Shown here piece by piece: positions 41,246 through 50,778 of a DNA stretch of 64,000 nucleotides; position 1 is the first letter of the stretch; each line of letters starts with the position of its first letter. The notes below the pieces were generated by a model. That model saw nothing but the letters and a program-made list of their open reading frames with translations. It was not told where the DNA came from and did no database searches. The translations under genes and the position numbers were made by a program. This DNA is from AAA044-D11 sp965268275 (GTDB lineage: Bacteria; Actinomycetota; Actinomycetes; Nanopelagicales; Nanopelagicaceae), in NCBI GenBank assembly GCA_965268275.1, contig OZ254168.1, forward strand, positions 496,001-560,000, read 5' to 3'.

Positions 41246-41276
41246 GCAGGTTCCACAAGTTAACAAGTAGGCAGGT
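41235..41276 (+). repeat. 17-base direct repeat at the rnhB stop codon
   Basis: TTAACAAGTAGGCAGGT occurs at 41235-41251 and again at 41260-41276, separated by TCCACAAG (25-base period). The first copy contains the rnhB stop codon TAG; the second restores an identical sense-like end in the intergenic space. It looks like a short tandem duplication between rnhB and yraN. Confidence 0.85.
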
Positions 41277-41311
41277 CTTGTAGAGAACAACTCACTTAAT
41301 CTCTGCCTCCT

Positions 41312-41671
41312 ATGGGAACAAAACAATTAATCGGCGCACTTGGTGAAGACTTTGTTGCAAAGTATTTACTTTCAAGGAACTATGAAATTCTGGATCGAAA
41401 TTGGCGGATTCGAGAAGGCGAAATAGATCTCGTTGCTATTTCAGTGCATGGAGTCGTCGTATTTGTTGAAGTTAAAACTAGAACAAATTCTGCATTTGGA
41501 CACCCATTAGAAGCAATTACCCGAGATAAGGCTTATCGATTGCAACGGCTTGCATTGGCTTGGCTAACAGTTCATCACAGATGGGGATTCGAATATCGAA
41601 TCGATGCTGCAGGTGTATTGATTTCTAAAGGTGAAAAATTCGAAATTGATTACCGAATCGCAGTTCTCTGA
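41312..41671 (+). CDS. YraN family nuclease-like protein (UPF0102)
   Basis: 119 residues. GTKQLIGALGEDFVAKYLLSRNYEILDRNWRIREGEIDLVAISVHGVVVFVEVKTRTNSAFG is the restriction-endonuclease-like core with E...D...ExK. The role is not established. It is the first of three genes (yraN-yifB-dprA) that overlap or touch; its stop overlaps the yifB start by one base. Confidence 0.93.
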   Translation: MGTKQLIGALGEDFVAKYLLSRNYEILDRNWRIREGEIDLVAISVHGVVVFVEVKTRTNSAFGHPLEAITRDKAYRLQRLALAWLTVHHRWGFEYRIDAAGVLISKGEKFEIDYRIAVL

Positions 41672-43194
41672 TGTCACTCGCCCTTACATCTACGGTTTCC
41701 CTAACTGGCTTAATCGGAAATCTGATTGATGTCGAAGTAGATATCTCTGATGGACTTCCTGGCTACATACTTTTGGGTCTGCCTGATGCTGCACTAAGTG
41801 AATCAAAAGATCGGGTTCGTGCTGCCTTGGTCAATAGCGGGGAAGTGTGGCCAAATAAAAAAGTTACCGTTTCGCTTTCACCAGCATGGTTGCCAAAAAG
41901 CGGTTCAGCCTTCGACCTGCCAATCGCGCTTACGCTCTTGATGGCACAAGGACTGGTTCCTAAAGATGAACCTGGCACTTGTATTTACTTAGGCGAACTT
42001 GCATTGGATGGCCAAGTCCGAAGCGTCCGTGGTGTTCTGCCCGCAGTTCTGGCAGCAAAGAAGTTTGGATACACCAAAGCGCTGGTTCCATTTAAAAATT
42101 ATGCCGAAGCTAAATGTGTTTCAGGTATCGAAATAATCGCAATCAGTTCTTTAGTGGATGCACTCATATATTTGAGATCCGGCCAAATTCCAGATTCGCC
42201 AGAGCAATTTATCTCTAATGATGCCGACAACTATTTGGATCTATGCGATGTGGCTGGACAAGTTGGGGCGCGAAAAGCTTTAGAAGTCGCGGCCATCGGC
42301 GGACATCACCTTCTTTTTATCGGACCTCCTGGCACCGGCAAAACCATGCTTGCCGAGAGAATTCCATCAATCTTGCCACCACTAAGCGAAGATTCAATTT
42401 TGGAAGTTACCGCGATACATTCGATTGCAGGAACACTATTAGATCGAGAATTACTATCTAAACTTCCACCTTTTGTTGCACCACATCACACAACAACTGC
42501 ACCAGCAATGATTGGTGGCGGAGCACATGCAATTCGCCCAGGTGCAACATCACTCGCACATCAAGGCGTCTTATTCATTGATGAGGCACCAGAATGTGCA
42601 CGTGGCGTTTTAGATTCACTTAGACAACCACTCGAATCTGGAAACGTAACTATTTCCAGAGCGATCGGTTCAGTTACTTATCCTGCAAGATTTATGTTGG
42701 TTCTTGCGGCAAATCCTTGCCCGTGTGGACGCTTTAGTGGTCGAGGTAGAAGTTGCACTTGCACTCAAGTGGCAATTCGCAGGTATCTGCAGCGTTTATC
42801 TGGTCCGTTATTGGATCGTATTGATATCCGGGTATTTGTCGATTCCCCAAGTCGAATCGAAATGGCAAGTGACGAACTCGGAGAATCCAGTGCGGTTGTT
42901 CGACAACGCGTCATAGATGCACGAGCAGTTTCCGAAATTCGATTCGCAGACTGTCTCTGGAAGTTGAACTCCCAAATCCCACCAAGTGAATTGCGCAAAA
43001 GATTTCGGGCCGAAAAATTAGGAATGAATTTCCTACACACTGAACTAGATAATGAACGCCTTAGCGCACGTGGTTTTCATAAAGTGCTTCGAATCGCTTG
43101 GAGTATCGCCGATTCAAATGGCCATTCAATTCCTGATCGAGAAGATGTCGAATCAGCCTTTAGATTGCGCGAAGGAATGGAGATGCTTACTTGA
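41671..43194 (+). CDS. YifB/ComM family Mg-chelatase-like AAA+ ATPase
   Basis: 507 residues. N-terminal Lon-like domain with LLGLPDAALSESKDRVRAALVNSG; AAA+ Walker A GPPGTGKTMLAERIPSILPPL (~213-233), Walker B VLFIDEAPE (~300), the cysteine-rich NPCPCGRFSGRGRSCTC (~350-366), and the C-terminal Mg_chelatase_C domain. ComM homologues are hexameric helicases aiding branch migration during natural transformation. The overlap with dprA supports a role in processing DNA uptake. Confidence 0.94.
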   Translation: MSLALTSTVSLTGLIGNLIDVEVDISDGLPGYILLGLPDAALSESKDRVRAALVNSGEVWPNKKVTVSLSPAWLPKSGSAFDLPIALTLLMAQGLVPKDEPGTCIYLGELALDGQVRSVRGVLPAVLAAKKFGYTKALVPFKNYAEAKCVSGIEIIAISSLVDALIYLRSGQIPDSPEQFISNDADNYLDLCDVAGQVGARKALEVAAIGGHHLLFIGPPGTGKTMLAERIPSILPPLSEDSILEVTAIHSIAGTLLDRELLSKLPPFVAPHHTTTAPAMIGGGAHAIRPGATSLAHQGVLFIDEAPECARGVLDSLRQPLESGNVTISRAIGSVTYPARFMLVLAANPCPCGRFSGRGRSCTCTQVAIRRYLQRLSGPLLDRIDIRVFVDSPSRIEMASDELGESSAVVRQRVIDARAVSEIRFADCLWKLNSQIPPSELRKRFRAEKLGMNFLHTELDNERLSARGFHKVLRIAWSIADSNGHSIPDREDVESAFRLREGMEMLT

Positions 43195-44057
43195 GCGTCC
43201 TACTAGCAAGAGCGCAATTGTTTGCAGCAATCGAAGGGGGATCGGTCCCGTGGAATGAAGAGATTCTGAAGTTCGGCCCCATTGAAGTTCGAGATCGATT
43301 AATAAATGGTGATTACAGTGCGGCTGGAAAAGTTAGAGAACGCCTGAAATTAAATTCCGGTGAAGAAGTTCTCGCAGAAATAACAAAAGCTGACGCATTT
43401 ATTCTGACACCCGAAGATGTGGATTGGCCACAATCTTTAAACGATTTGGCAGCTCCACCTATTGCATTACTTATCAAGGGTCAGCGCGAGAACTTAAGCT
43501 TTTTAGAAAATTCAATTTCAATTGTCGGAACCAGAAACCCAACTTCTTACGGCTTGCGTATCGCGGGTGACTTTGGAGTTGGAGTAGCTGATCACGAATG
43601 GGCTGTCGTAAGTGGTGGTGCAATTGGAATAGATGCCGCGGCCCATAAAGGATGTTTAGTCGGCGAGGGAATCACAGTTGCAATCCTTGGCGGTGGATTT
43701 AACAAGAATTACCCAGCAACACACGAAAGGTTATTTGCTGAAATCTGCGAGAGTGGAATTTTGATTTCTGAAGTAATGCCTGATGTTCCAGCAATCCCAC
43801 ATCGCTTCTTAACGCGCAATAGATTAATCGCTGGATTATCGAAGGCAACTGTTGTGGTTGAAGCGGCATTTCGAAGTGGATCACTTCGGACCGCACGCGA
43901 TGCGGCCGAGATTTTTAGGCCAGTTATGGCAGTACCGGGGCCAATCAATGCACCTACAAGCGAGGGCTGTCATCGACTTATTGTTGAACGCGTAGCTGAA
44001 TTAGTTACTTCGGTATCTGAAATTATGGAATTGGTGAAGCCTATAAACATTAAGTGA
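43191..44057 (+). CDS. dprA: DNA-processing protein DprA
   Basis: 288 residues, Rossmann-like DprA core: SIVGTRNPTSYGLRIAGDFG, VVSGGAIGIDAAAHKGCL, VAILGGGFNKNYPATHERLF and LITRNRLIAGLS-type LTRNRLIAGLSKATVVVEA. DprA loads RecA on incoming single-stranded DNA. TTG start overlapping the yifB stop by 4 bases. No comEA/comEC genes are in the window, so transformation ability is not proven. Confidence 0.94.
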   Translation: MSVLLARAQLFAAIEGGSVPWNEEILKFGPIEVRDRLINGDYSAAGKVRERLKLNSGEEVLAEITKADAFILTPEDVDWPQSLNDLAAPPIALLIKGQRENLSFLENSISIVGTRNPTSYGLRIAGDFGVGVADHEWAVVSGGAIGIDAAAHKGCLVGEGITVAILGGGFNKNYPATHERLFAEICESGILISEVMPDVPAIPHRFLTRNRLIAGLSKATVVVEAAFRSGSLRTARDAAEIFRPVMAVPGPINAPTSEGCHRLIVERVAELVTSVSEIMELVKPINIK

Positions 44058-44069
44058 GAGAATTAGGAC

Positions 44070-44984
44070 ATGAGTGTTGAACACAAAGCGGGCTTCGTAG
44101 CAATTATTGGGCGCCCAAATGTTGGTAAATCCACTCTCGTTAACGCTTTAGTTGGTCGAAAAATAGTTATAACTTCAAAACATCCAAATACAACTCGAAA
44201 TCCGATACGTGGGATTATCTCGAAGCCGGATTATCAAATGATTGTTGTTGATACCCCAGGAATACATAAGCCAAAAACGTTACTTGGGTCTCGGCTAAAT
44301 TCCATGGTCTCTGAGAATCTTGAATCTGTTGATGCGGTTCTTATCTGTCTTCCGGCGGATGAAGAGGTTGGCTTTGGGGATGAATACATTGCAAAGCAAG
44401 TCTTAAATCAACGCCGCGTCTTTATTGCAGTTACCAAGACCGACAGCGTCAAACAAGAAACTCTGCTGGCCAAACTGATTGAAGTTGGCGAATTTGCGAA
44501 GAGAGTTGGATTGAACGTCGCCGAGATTGTTCCGATATCTGCTAAAAATCTGGATCAGACCGAACTTCTGCTTAATTTGTTAGCCGAAAAACTTCCGGTA
44601 TCGCCTTCGCTTTATCCAGAGGATATAACAACCGATCAAGCCGCCGAAATGACAATCACAGAATTAATTCGTGAAGCTGCAATTGAAAATCTATACGAGG
44701 AAGTTCCACACTCAATCGTTGTAACAATCGATGAGATGGAAAAGCGCGAAGGCAAAGATTTCTTTGATATCCACGCAACCCTCCATGTTGAACGCGATAG
44801 CCAGAAGTCGATTGTCATCGGGCCACAAGGATCGCGACTTAAAGATATTGGAGTTCGTGCCAGAGGTTCAGTCGAAACATTTTTAGATGCCAAAATCTTC
44901 TTAGGCTTGCATGTTAAGGTCAGTAAAGAATGGCAGCGAGATGCAAAGGCACTTACAAAGCTTGGATTTATTGAGCGGAAGTAG
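44070..44984 (+). CDS. era: GTPase Era
   Basis: 304 residues. G1 GRPNVGKSTLVNALVG, G2 TTRNPIRG, G3 DTPGIH, G4 TKTD (VTKTDS), G5 ISAKN; then the KH domain with GKDFFDIHATLHVERDSQKSIVIGPQGSRLKDIG. Era binds the 3' end of 16S rRNA and aids 30S assembly. A LGGAC-like AGGAC site lies before the ATG. Its 3' end overlaps the convergent DMT transporter gene by 17 bases. Confidence 0.97.
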   Translation: MSVEHKAGFVAIIGRPNVGKSTLVNALVGRKIVITSKHPNTTRNPIRGIISKPDYQMIVVDTPGIHKPKTLLGSRLNSMVSENLESVDAVLICLPADEEVGFGDEYIAKQVLNQRRVFIAVTKTDSVKQETLLAKLIEVGEFAKRVGLNVAEIVPISAKNLDQTELLLNLLAEKLPVSPSLYPEDITTDQAAEMTITELIREAAIENLYEEVPHSIVVTIDEMEKREGKDFFDIHATLHVERDSQKSIVIGPQGSRLKDIGVRARGSVETFLDAKIFLGLHVKVSKEWQRDAKALTKLGFIERK

Positions 44985-45840
44985 CTACCTTGCGGCTGGC
45001 AAAATAGCTGCCGATTAAAACCAAAGGTAGTCCGATTGCGATTCCCAGAGTGAATGGTTCTCTAAGGATTATTACGCCAAGTAGAACCGCAAATGCGGTA
45101 TTCAAATAAGTTACTAAGGAACCTCTTGCAGTTCCGATGTCCTTGATAAGTTGGAAGAAAAGAATAAATGCCAGTGCGGTTGGAAAAATCCCAAGAATAA
45201 TCACTGATCCTAAAGCTTCAATTGATGGAGTCTTCTCAGGTGCATGCAGGATAAAGAATGGAAGATAAACAATCATCGTAAAGACCATTGCAACTGCATT
45301 GATGGAGATCGGTTCGATATGCGGAATTTTTGTTGTGACCATTGTGACCGCCCAGGCATAACCGATTGCGGCAACTAAAATCATGAAAATTGCGACGATT
45401 GATTGGCGGCCAGAGAAACTTTCGATCCCAACAACTAGAACAATTCCGATGAAACCTACAAATATTCCGATTAGTCGCTTGCTCTGCCAAACGGTCTTGT
45501 CGCCATGCATGGATGCGATTAGTGTCGCCCAGATTGGAACAGTTGCGACCAATAATCCGGCCAAACCAGAACTCATTTTCTCTTCGGCTGCTGTAATCAA
45601 GAACCAAGGACCGACCATTTCGCCAATTGCGTAGGGGATTACATATCGCCAAGCTTTGATTGCTGGCATAAGTGAACCAAGCCTCATCGCCATCGGAATT
45701 AGAATCAAACTTCCGATAGCGACTCGGGAGAAAACAATTACTGCGGGCGAAAGTTCATCAACTGCAACTTTGATTAGTAAATATGGAATTCCCCAGAGAA
45801 ATCCAACAAATATAAAGAGAAACCAATTACGTCTGGACAT
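44968..45840 (-). CDS. EamA/DMT superfamily transporter
   Basis: 290 residues, ten membrane helices in two EamA repeats (LWGIPYLLIKVAVDELSPAVIVFSRVAIGS; the second starts ~ILVAAIGYAWAVTMVTTKI). RhaT/YdcZ-like exporters of amino acids or metabolites; substrate unknown. A second member lies at 52308, only moderately similar by eye. Start ATG with GAGACT 6 bases upstream. Confidence 0.9.
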   Translation of the reverse strand: MSRRNWFLFIFVGFLWGIPYLLIKVAVDELSPAVIVFSRVAIGSLILIPMAMRLGSLMPAIKAWRYVIPYAIGEMVGPWFLITAAEEKMSSGLAGLLVATVPIWATLIASMHGDKTVWQSKRLIGIFVGFIGIVLVVGIESFSGRQSIVAIFMILVAAIGYAWAVTMVTTKIPHIEPISINAVAMVFTMIVYLPFFILHAPEKTPSIEALGSVIILGIFPTALAFILFFQLIKDIGTARGSLVTYLNTAFAVLLGVIILREPFTLGIAIGLPLVLIGSYFASRKVATSAQ

Positions 45841-45846
45841 TGGGTC

Positions 45847-45852
45847 AGTCTC
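45847..45852 (-). promoter_or_regulatory. -10-like GAGACT, leaderless ATG at 45840
   Basis: Minus strand GAGACT (NANNNT), 6 bases, ATG. Weaker hexamer than the others. Confidence 0.35.
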
Positions 45853-45876
45853 TACTAATTTGTCCCTTATTCAAAA

Positions 45877-46809
45877 TTAGCGAGCAAGTAGCGCGTTTAT
45901 TTCATCTGCTACATGTTGATGCAAGATATTAGCCTCAGCAGTGATACCGGCGAGCGAGAAATAGCCATGAATCATTCCTTCGTATTCCCGATAAACGGTT
46001 TGAACTCCTGATTTACGTAGAAGTTCGGCATAGATATATCCATCATCTAATAACGGATCAAATTCGGCTGTTGTGATAATTGCAGGTGCAAGATTTGTAA
46101 AATCTTTTGCAGCCGCTGGAACTGCATATGGATTTTTGGCGTCAGACTTCTTTGATAGATATTGCTCCCAGAACCATTTCATCGCCTGCGTACTTAGCCC
46201 ATATCCAGTTGCGTTGTTATATGCCGAGTCATAATTCATTTCATTGTCATTGCAAGGATAAATAAGTAATTGAAATGCAAGGCTTATGTCGCCAGTATCT
46301 CGAGCCTTGAGTGCAACAGCAGCTGCAAGATTTCCGCCCGCGCTATCTCCGCCGACACCAATTTGAGTAGGTTCGATACCTAGAGATTGCGAATTTGCGG
46401 CAACCCATAAAAGTGTTGCATAACAATCATCGAAAGGGATTGGGAAAGGTAGTTCCGGCGCTTTTTGATAGTTAACTGCGACAACTACGAATTGGCCTTT
46501 ATTAGCTAACGAGCGCATCGATTGTTCATAACTATCTAAATTATTTAAGACCCAGCCACCACCATGAAAGAAGACCAATACGGGTAGAACTGCGCCTTTA
46601 ACTGGGCGATAAATCCGGACCGGAAGATCGGCGGTTGGTCCTGGAATATAACGATGGCTTACTTCATAAATTTTCTCGGGTTCGCCAGATTGAACTGCGC
46701 GATTCTCTAAATTCTTACGAATAGTTGAAACTGGTGCTTGCCAAACTTCGGGCAAGCCACTTGCACTTCGTGTTTGCAGAAAATCAACAAGTTCTGGCTT
46801 AAGTCCCAT
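45877..46809 (-). CDS. Alpha/beta hydrolase (HSL-family esterase)
   Basis: 310 residues from the ATG at 46809; a TTG at 46818 overlaps xylB. HGGGWV oxyanion motif at ~80, nucleophile in GGDSAGGNLAAAVALKARD near 155, Asp in TAEFDPLLDDG and His in MIHGYFSLAG. It belongs to the hormone-sensitive-lipase group acting on short acyl esters. It starts just after the xylB stop codon, so likely cotranscribed; no functional link to xylose is evident. Confidence 0.9.
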   Translation of the reverse strand: MGLKPELVDFLQTRSASGLPEVWQAPVSTIRKNLENRAVQSGEPEKIYEVSHRYIPGPTADLPVRIYRPVKGAVLPVLVFFHGGGWVLNNLDSYEQSMRSLANKGQFVVVAVNYQKAPELPFPIPFDDCYATLLWVAANSQSLGIEPTQIGVGGDSAGGNLAAAVALKARDTGDISLAFQLLIYPCNDNEMNYDSAYNNATGYGLSTQAMKWFWEQYLSKKSDAKNPYAVPAAAKDFTNLAPAIITTAEFDPLLDDGYIYAELLRKSGVQTVYREYEGMIHGYFSLAGITAEANILHQHVADEINALLAR

Positions 46810-46811
46810 TT

Positions 46812-48212
46812 CTACCAACCCGCAGTTTGGTCTCGAAGTTTGCGATACTTCACTAAGACTTCTGGTGTTGGCTTTTCATTAATACTTTCAACGTTTCCTA
46901 AATCCCATTGTGGTGGTCGATCACTTCCGAGCAGCGCCCATGCTGCAAGTTTTGCCGCGCCAATCGCGACGTATTCCCCTGGTGGTGGAAGCAATACTTC
47001 ACGACCGAAAATTGCTGAAGCTATTTTTCCAACTGCAGGATTTTTTGCAGCGCCGCCTACTAACAAGATGCGCCTAACTTCAACTCCCAATTTCTCAAGT
47101 GAGTTAACAGCATCGGCCAACCCGCAGAGCATTCCTTCGATCATTGCTCTTGCTAAATTCTCGGGATTCGAATTATTTAAATTCATTCCAGAGAAAACTC
47201 CAGTGGCTTCTGGTCGGTTTGGAGTGCGTTCACCTTCGAAATATGGAAGTAGCGTTAGACCGCCGGCACCAGGTGCTGCCTTGAGTGCGAGTTCACCAAG
47301 TTCATCATGGCTAACTCCAAGAATACGAGTTGCTGCATCAAGAATTCGGGCTGCATTTAAAGTGCAAACTAGTGGCAAGAAATATCCAGTGCCATCGGCA
47401 AAACCTGCAACTTCGCCACTTGCATCATGTGTTGGTGTTTTTGATACTGCAAATGCAGTTCCACTTGTTCCAAGCGAAACAACTACATCTCCGGGTTGGG
47501 CATCCACACCGATTGCTGCAGCGGCATTGTCGCCAGTTCCGGCAGCGATTGGAATCCCGATCTTGGTTTTCATCGCAAAAGATTTAGGTTCGACGATTCT
47601 TGGAAATGTGATTTCTTGCTTGCTTCCAATAGCTAATTGAAAAACATCTTCTCGATATTTGTTGCTAACACAATCGAAATACCCAGTCCCACTCGCATCG
47701 CCTCGATCGGTGAATAAATCTGAAATAGATTCACTGCCAGAAATCTTCCATGAAATCCAGTCGTGGGGAAGTGCAATAGCTGCAACTTTGGCAGCATTAT
47801 CTGGCTCGTGCTTTGCTAACCAGCGCACTTTACTTGCAGTGAAAGCTGCGACTAAAGAAGATCCAACCGCCTTAGCAATTTCTGAATTACCGCCCATTTC
47901 AGAATTCAAATCTGCTGCTTCTTTTGCAGACCTCGTGTCATTCCATAACAGCGCAGGTCTAATGACATTTCCAGATTTATCTAGTGCAACCATTCCATGC
48001 TGCTGTCCGGCAACAGCGATTGCAGCGACATCATCTAAACCACCAGCAATTTTGATTGCATCTTGGGTCGCGCTCCACCAATGAGCCGGATCGACTTCAC
48101 TGCCATCTGGGTGGGCAGCGCGGCCTTCGCGAATAATTTGGCCACTTTGAGCGTCACGAATTACAACTTTGACCGACTGTGTTGAGGTGTCGATACCAGC
48201 CACTAATTGCAT
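46812..48212 (-). CDS. xylB: Xylulokinase XylB (FGGY family)
   Basis: 466 residues from the ATG at 48212, chosen because GGAGCG stands before it; an upstream ATG at 48263 is in frame but lacks a site. AGIDTSTQSVKVVIRD (phosphate 1), VAGQQHGMVALDKSG and ALLWNDTRSAKEA are xylulokinase-type; LVVSLGTSGTAF, LLVGGAAKNPAVGKIASAIFGREV complete the ATPase fold. It phosphorylates D-xylulose for the pentose-phosphate pathway. No xylose isomerase is nearby. Confidence 0.92.
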   Translation of the reverse strand: MQLVAGIDTSTQSVKVVIRDAQSGQIIREGRAAHPDGSEVDPAHWWSATQDAIKIAGGLDDVAAIAVAGQQHGMVALDKSGNVIRPALLWNDTRSAKEAADLNSEMGGNSEIAKAVGSSLVAAFTASKVRWLAKHEPDNAAKVAAIALPHDWISWKISGSESISDLFTDRGDASGTGYFDCVSNKYREDVFQLAIGSKQEITFPRIVEPKSFAMKTKIGIPIAAGTGDNAAAAIGVDAQPGDVVVSLGTSGTAFAVSKTPTHDASGEVAGFADGTGYFLPLVCTLNAARILDAATRILGVSHDELGELALKAAPGAGGLTLLPYFEGERTPNRPEATGVFSGMNLNNSNPENLARAMIEGMLCGLADAVNSLEKLGVEVRRILLVGGAAKNPAVGKIASAIFGREVLLPPPGEYVAIGAAKLAAWALLGSDRPPQWDLGNVESINEKPTPEVLVKYRKLRDQTAGW

Positions 48213-48347
48213 TTTCGCTCCAGACCTTTCGCTTAAGACTCTAGGGGATGATTTAACCATCACTTTGCGGAGGGTAGACTTATCTCGTCAAAGTTGACCA
48301 CCCTAAATATTTTTCAAGCGAAATTAAACTAAAAATCAGGAGTAAAG

Positions 48348-49373
48348 ATGCGTATCGGTGTCCTAACAGGTGGCGGAGATTGTCCAGGATTAAATGCTGT
48401 TATTCGTGCGGTTGTTCGCAAGGGCGTTAAAGAATATGGCTACGAGTTTGTTGGTTTCCGCGATGGTTGGAAGGGTCCACTTGAAGGCTTAACAATGCCT
48501 TTGGATCTAGCAACAACACGAGGCATCTTGCCTAGAGGTGGAACGATTCTTGGATCTTCTAGAACAAATCCTTTTAAGATCGAAAATGGCGTAGAACGCA
48601 TTAAAGAAAATCTAGCAAAGATGAACATTGATGCTCTTGTAGCAATCGGCGGCGAAGACACACTTGGTGTTGCAACAAAGCTAGATTCATTGGGCGTAAA
48701 GGTTGTTGGCGTTCCGAAGACTATTGATAACGATTTGAATAACACTGACTACACATTTGGTTTTGACACTTCAGTAAACATTGCAGTTGAAGCAATTGAC
48801 CGACTTCACACAACAGCAGAATCTCATCACCGCGCACTAATCGTTGAGGTAATGGGGCGACATGCTGGCTGGATTGCGCTTCATGCCGGAATCGCTGGTG
48901 GGGCATCTTGTATTTTGATTCCAGAAGTTAAATTCTCAGTAGACAAGGTCTGCGAGTGGGTAAATTCTCGATTCGAATCTTCTTATGCACCAATTATCGT
49001 TATTGCTGAAGGTGCAATTCCGCAAGATGGCGACATGGTTGTAAAAGATCAGACACTTGATTCATTTGGGCATGTGAAACTATCTGGAATTGGCGAATGG
49101 CTTGCTGGTCAGATTGAAGAGAAGACTGGCAAAGAAGCTCGCACATCAGTTTTGGGACATATCCAACGTGGTGGTTCACCAACCGCATTTGATCGCGTGC
49201 TTGCAACCCGCTTCGGATTACATGCAATCACTGCGATTCATGAAGGCGACTTTGGCAAGATGGTTGCACTACACGGAACCAAGATTGAGCGAGTTCCGTT
49301 GGCCTCAGCAACCACCCAACTGAAGTTAGTTTCTCCTGATCTATACGCTGAAGCTGAAGTCTTCTTCGGATAA
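48348..49373 (+). CDS. pfkA: 6-phosphofructokinase, probably pyrophosphate-dependent
   Basis: 341 residues, numbered almost exactly as E. coli PfkA. GGGDCPGLNAVIR (9-21), GGEDT at 101-105 and PKTIDND at 123-129 (catalytic D127). D104 and K124 are the residues that replace two glycines of ATP enzymes; together they mark PPi-dependent enzymes such as that of Amycolatopsis methanolica. PPi-PFKs are reversible and save ATP. MGRHAGWIALHAG is the fructose-6-phosphate site. A CAGGAG site supports the start. Confidence 0.92.
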   Translation: MRIGVLTGGGDCPGLNAVIRAVVRKGVKEYGYEFVGFRDGWKGPLEGLTMPLDLATTRGILPRGGTILGSSRTNPFKIENGVERIKENLAKMNIDALVAIGGEDTLGVATKLDSLGVKVVGVPKTIDNDLNNTDYTFGFDTSVNIAVEAIDRLHTTAESHHRALIVEVMGRHAGWIALHAGIAGGASCILIPEVKFSVDKVCEWVNSRFESSYAPIIVIAEGAIPQDGDMVVKDQTLDSFGHVKLSGIGEWLAGQIEEKTGKEARTSVLGHIQRGGSPTAFDRVLATRFGLHAITAIHEGDFGKMVALHGTKIERVPLASATTQLKLVSPDLYAEAEVFFG

Positions 49374-49415
49374 TTAGAGAGCGCCGAACACCCACACTTC
49401 CCTAAACTTAAGGAC

Positions 49416-50759
49416 ATGATGAATATCGATTCGCTCTTCACCCCAGGTCTTGTAGCCGCACAACAACCGCAATGGCCTGGTGGCGTTAACGGTCCAGAAG
49501 TTAGTGCTGCCGTTGAAACACTTCGCAAGATGCCACCATTAGTTTTTGCCGGAGAATGCGACAGCCTTAAGGCGCGGATTGCAATTGCGCAAGAGGGTAA
49601 GGCTTTCTGGTTACAAGGCGGCGATTGTGCTGAAACATTTGAAGCTGCAACAGCAGACTCAATTCGAAACCGAATCAAAACAATTTTGCAGATGGCGGCA
49701 GTCCTACAATATTTTGCAAGTCTTCCGGTAATCAAAGTTGGTCGAATGGCTGGGCAATTCGCTAAACCTCGAAGCAGCGATACTGAAACTCGCGGAGATG
49801 TAACTCTTCCGGCTTACCGTGGTGATGCAGTTAATGACTTAGCTTTTACTCTCGAAGCTCGCACTCCAAATCCACAACGATTGGTTCAGGTTTACAACAC
49901 ATCTTCTTCAACCCTTAACTTGGTTCGTGCATTTACTCAAGGTGGATTTGCTGACATTCGTAGAGTTCATGAATGGAATAAGGGATTTGCAAAGGATCCA
50001 CGTTTTGGTGCGCGTTACGAACAGATGGCTAGCGAGATTGGTCGCTCACTAGATTTTATGGCCTCGGCCGGAGTCGATCCAGATGCATTCAAGACTGTTG
50101 ATTTCTACTCATCGCACGAAGCGTTGATTTTGGAATATGAAAAAGCATTAACCAGAATTGATTCCAGAACAGATCTGCCATATGACGTTTCTGCGCACTT
50201 TGTCTGGATTGGTGAGCGCACCAGACAACTAGATGGTGCACATATGGATTTCGCCTCAAAGATTCAGAATCCAATTGGCATCAAGCTTGGCCCTAAGAGC
50301 ACGGTTGAAGATGCCCTTGCGATGATTGAAAAATTGAATCCAAACAACGAACCTGGTCGACTTACTTTCATCACCCGTATGGGTGCTGCACTTATTCGTG
50401 AAAAATTACCAACACTTGTTAAGGCTGTTACTGATTCCGGAGCAAAAGTTCTCTGGGTCTGCGATCCAATGCACGGAAACACCTACGAAGCGCCAAGTGG
50501 TTATAAGACCCGTAAATTCGATGATGTAATGGATGAAGTCCGTGGTTTCTTTGAAGTTCATAAAGCTCTAGGCACCCATCCTGGCGGTATTCACATTGAA
50601 TTGACTGGCGATGACGTAACTGAATGCGTCGGCGGCGGCGAGCAGATTCTAGAATCCGATTTAGCAACAAGATACGAGAGCGCATGCGACCCACGCTTGA
50701 ACCATACGCAGTCTCTGGAACTAGCTTTCCTCGTAGCAGAAATGTTACGCGACCACTAG
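49416..50759 (+). CDS. aroG: Class II 3-deoxy-D-arabino-heptulosonate 7-phosphate synthase
   Basis: 447 residues, plant-type (class II) DAHP synthase as in mycobacteria: LQGGDCAETFE near 68, RMAGQFAKPRSSDTE, AHFVWIGERTRQLDGAH, ITRMGAALIREKLP, WVCDPMHGNTYEA and GIHIELTGDDVTECVGGGE. It condenses PEP and erythrose 4-phosphate at the entry to the shikimate pathway. Two ATGs (49416, 49419) compete; AAGGAC suits either. In other actinobacteria this gene neighbours a Ser/Thr kinase, a polyprenyl synthase and metF, which here lie 4-10 kb further on. Confidence 0.96.
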   Translation: MMNIDSLFTPGLVAAQQPQWPGGVNGPEVSAAVETLRKMPPLVFAGECDSLKARIAIAQEGKAFWLQGGDCAETFEAATADSIRNRIKTILQMAAVLQYFASLPVIKVGRMAGQFAKPRSSDTETRGDVTLPAYRGDAVNDLAFTLEARTPNPQRLVQVYNTSSSTLNLVRAFTQGGFADIRRVHEWNKGFAKDPRFGARYEQMASEIGRSLDFMASAGVDPDAFKTVDFYSSHEALILEYEKALTRIDSRTDLPYDVSAHFVWIGERTRQLDGAHMDFASKIQNPIGIKLGPKSTVEDALAMIEKLNPNNEPGRLTFITRMGAALIREKLPTLVKAVTDSGAKVLWVCDPMHGNTYEAPSGYKTRKFDDVMDEVRGFFEVHKALGTHPGGIHIELTGDDVTECVGGGEQILESDLATRYESACDPRLNHTQSLELAFLVAEMLRDH

Positions 50760-50778
50760 ATTTTATTTAGATTCGTAT

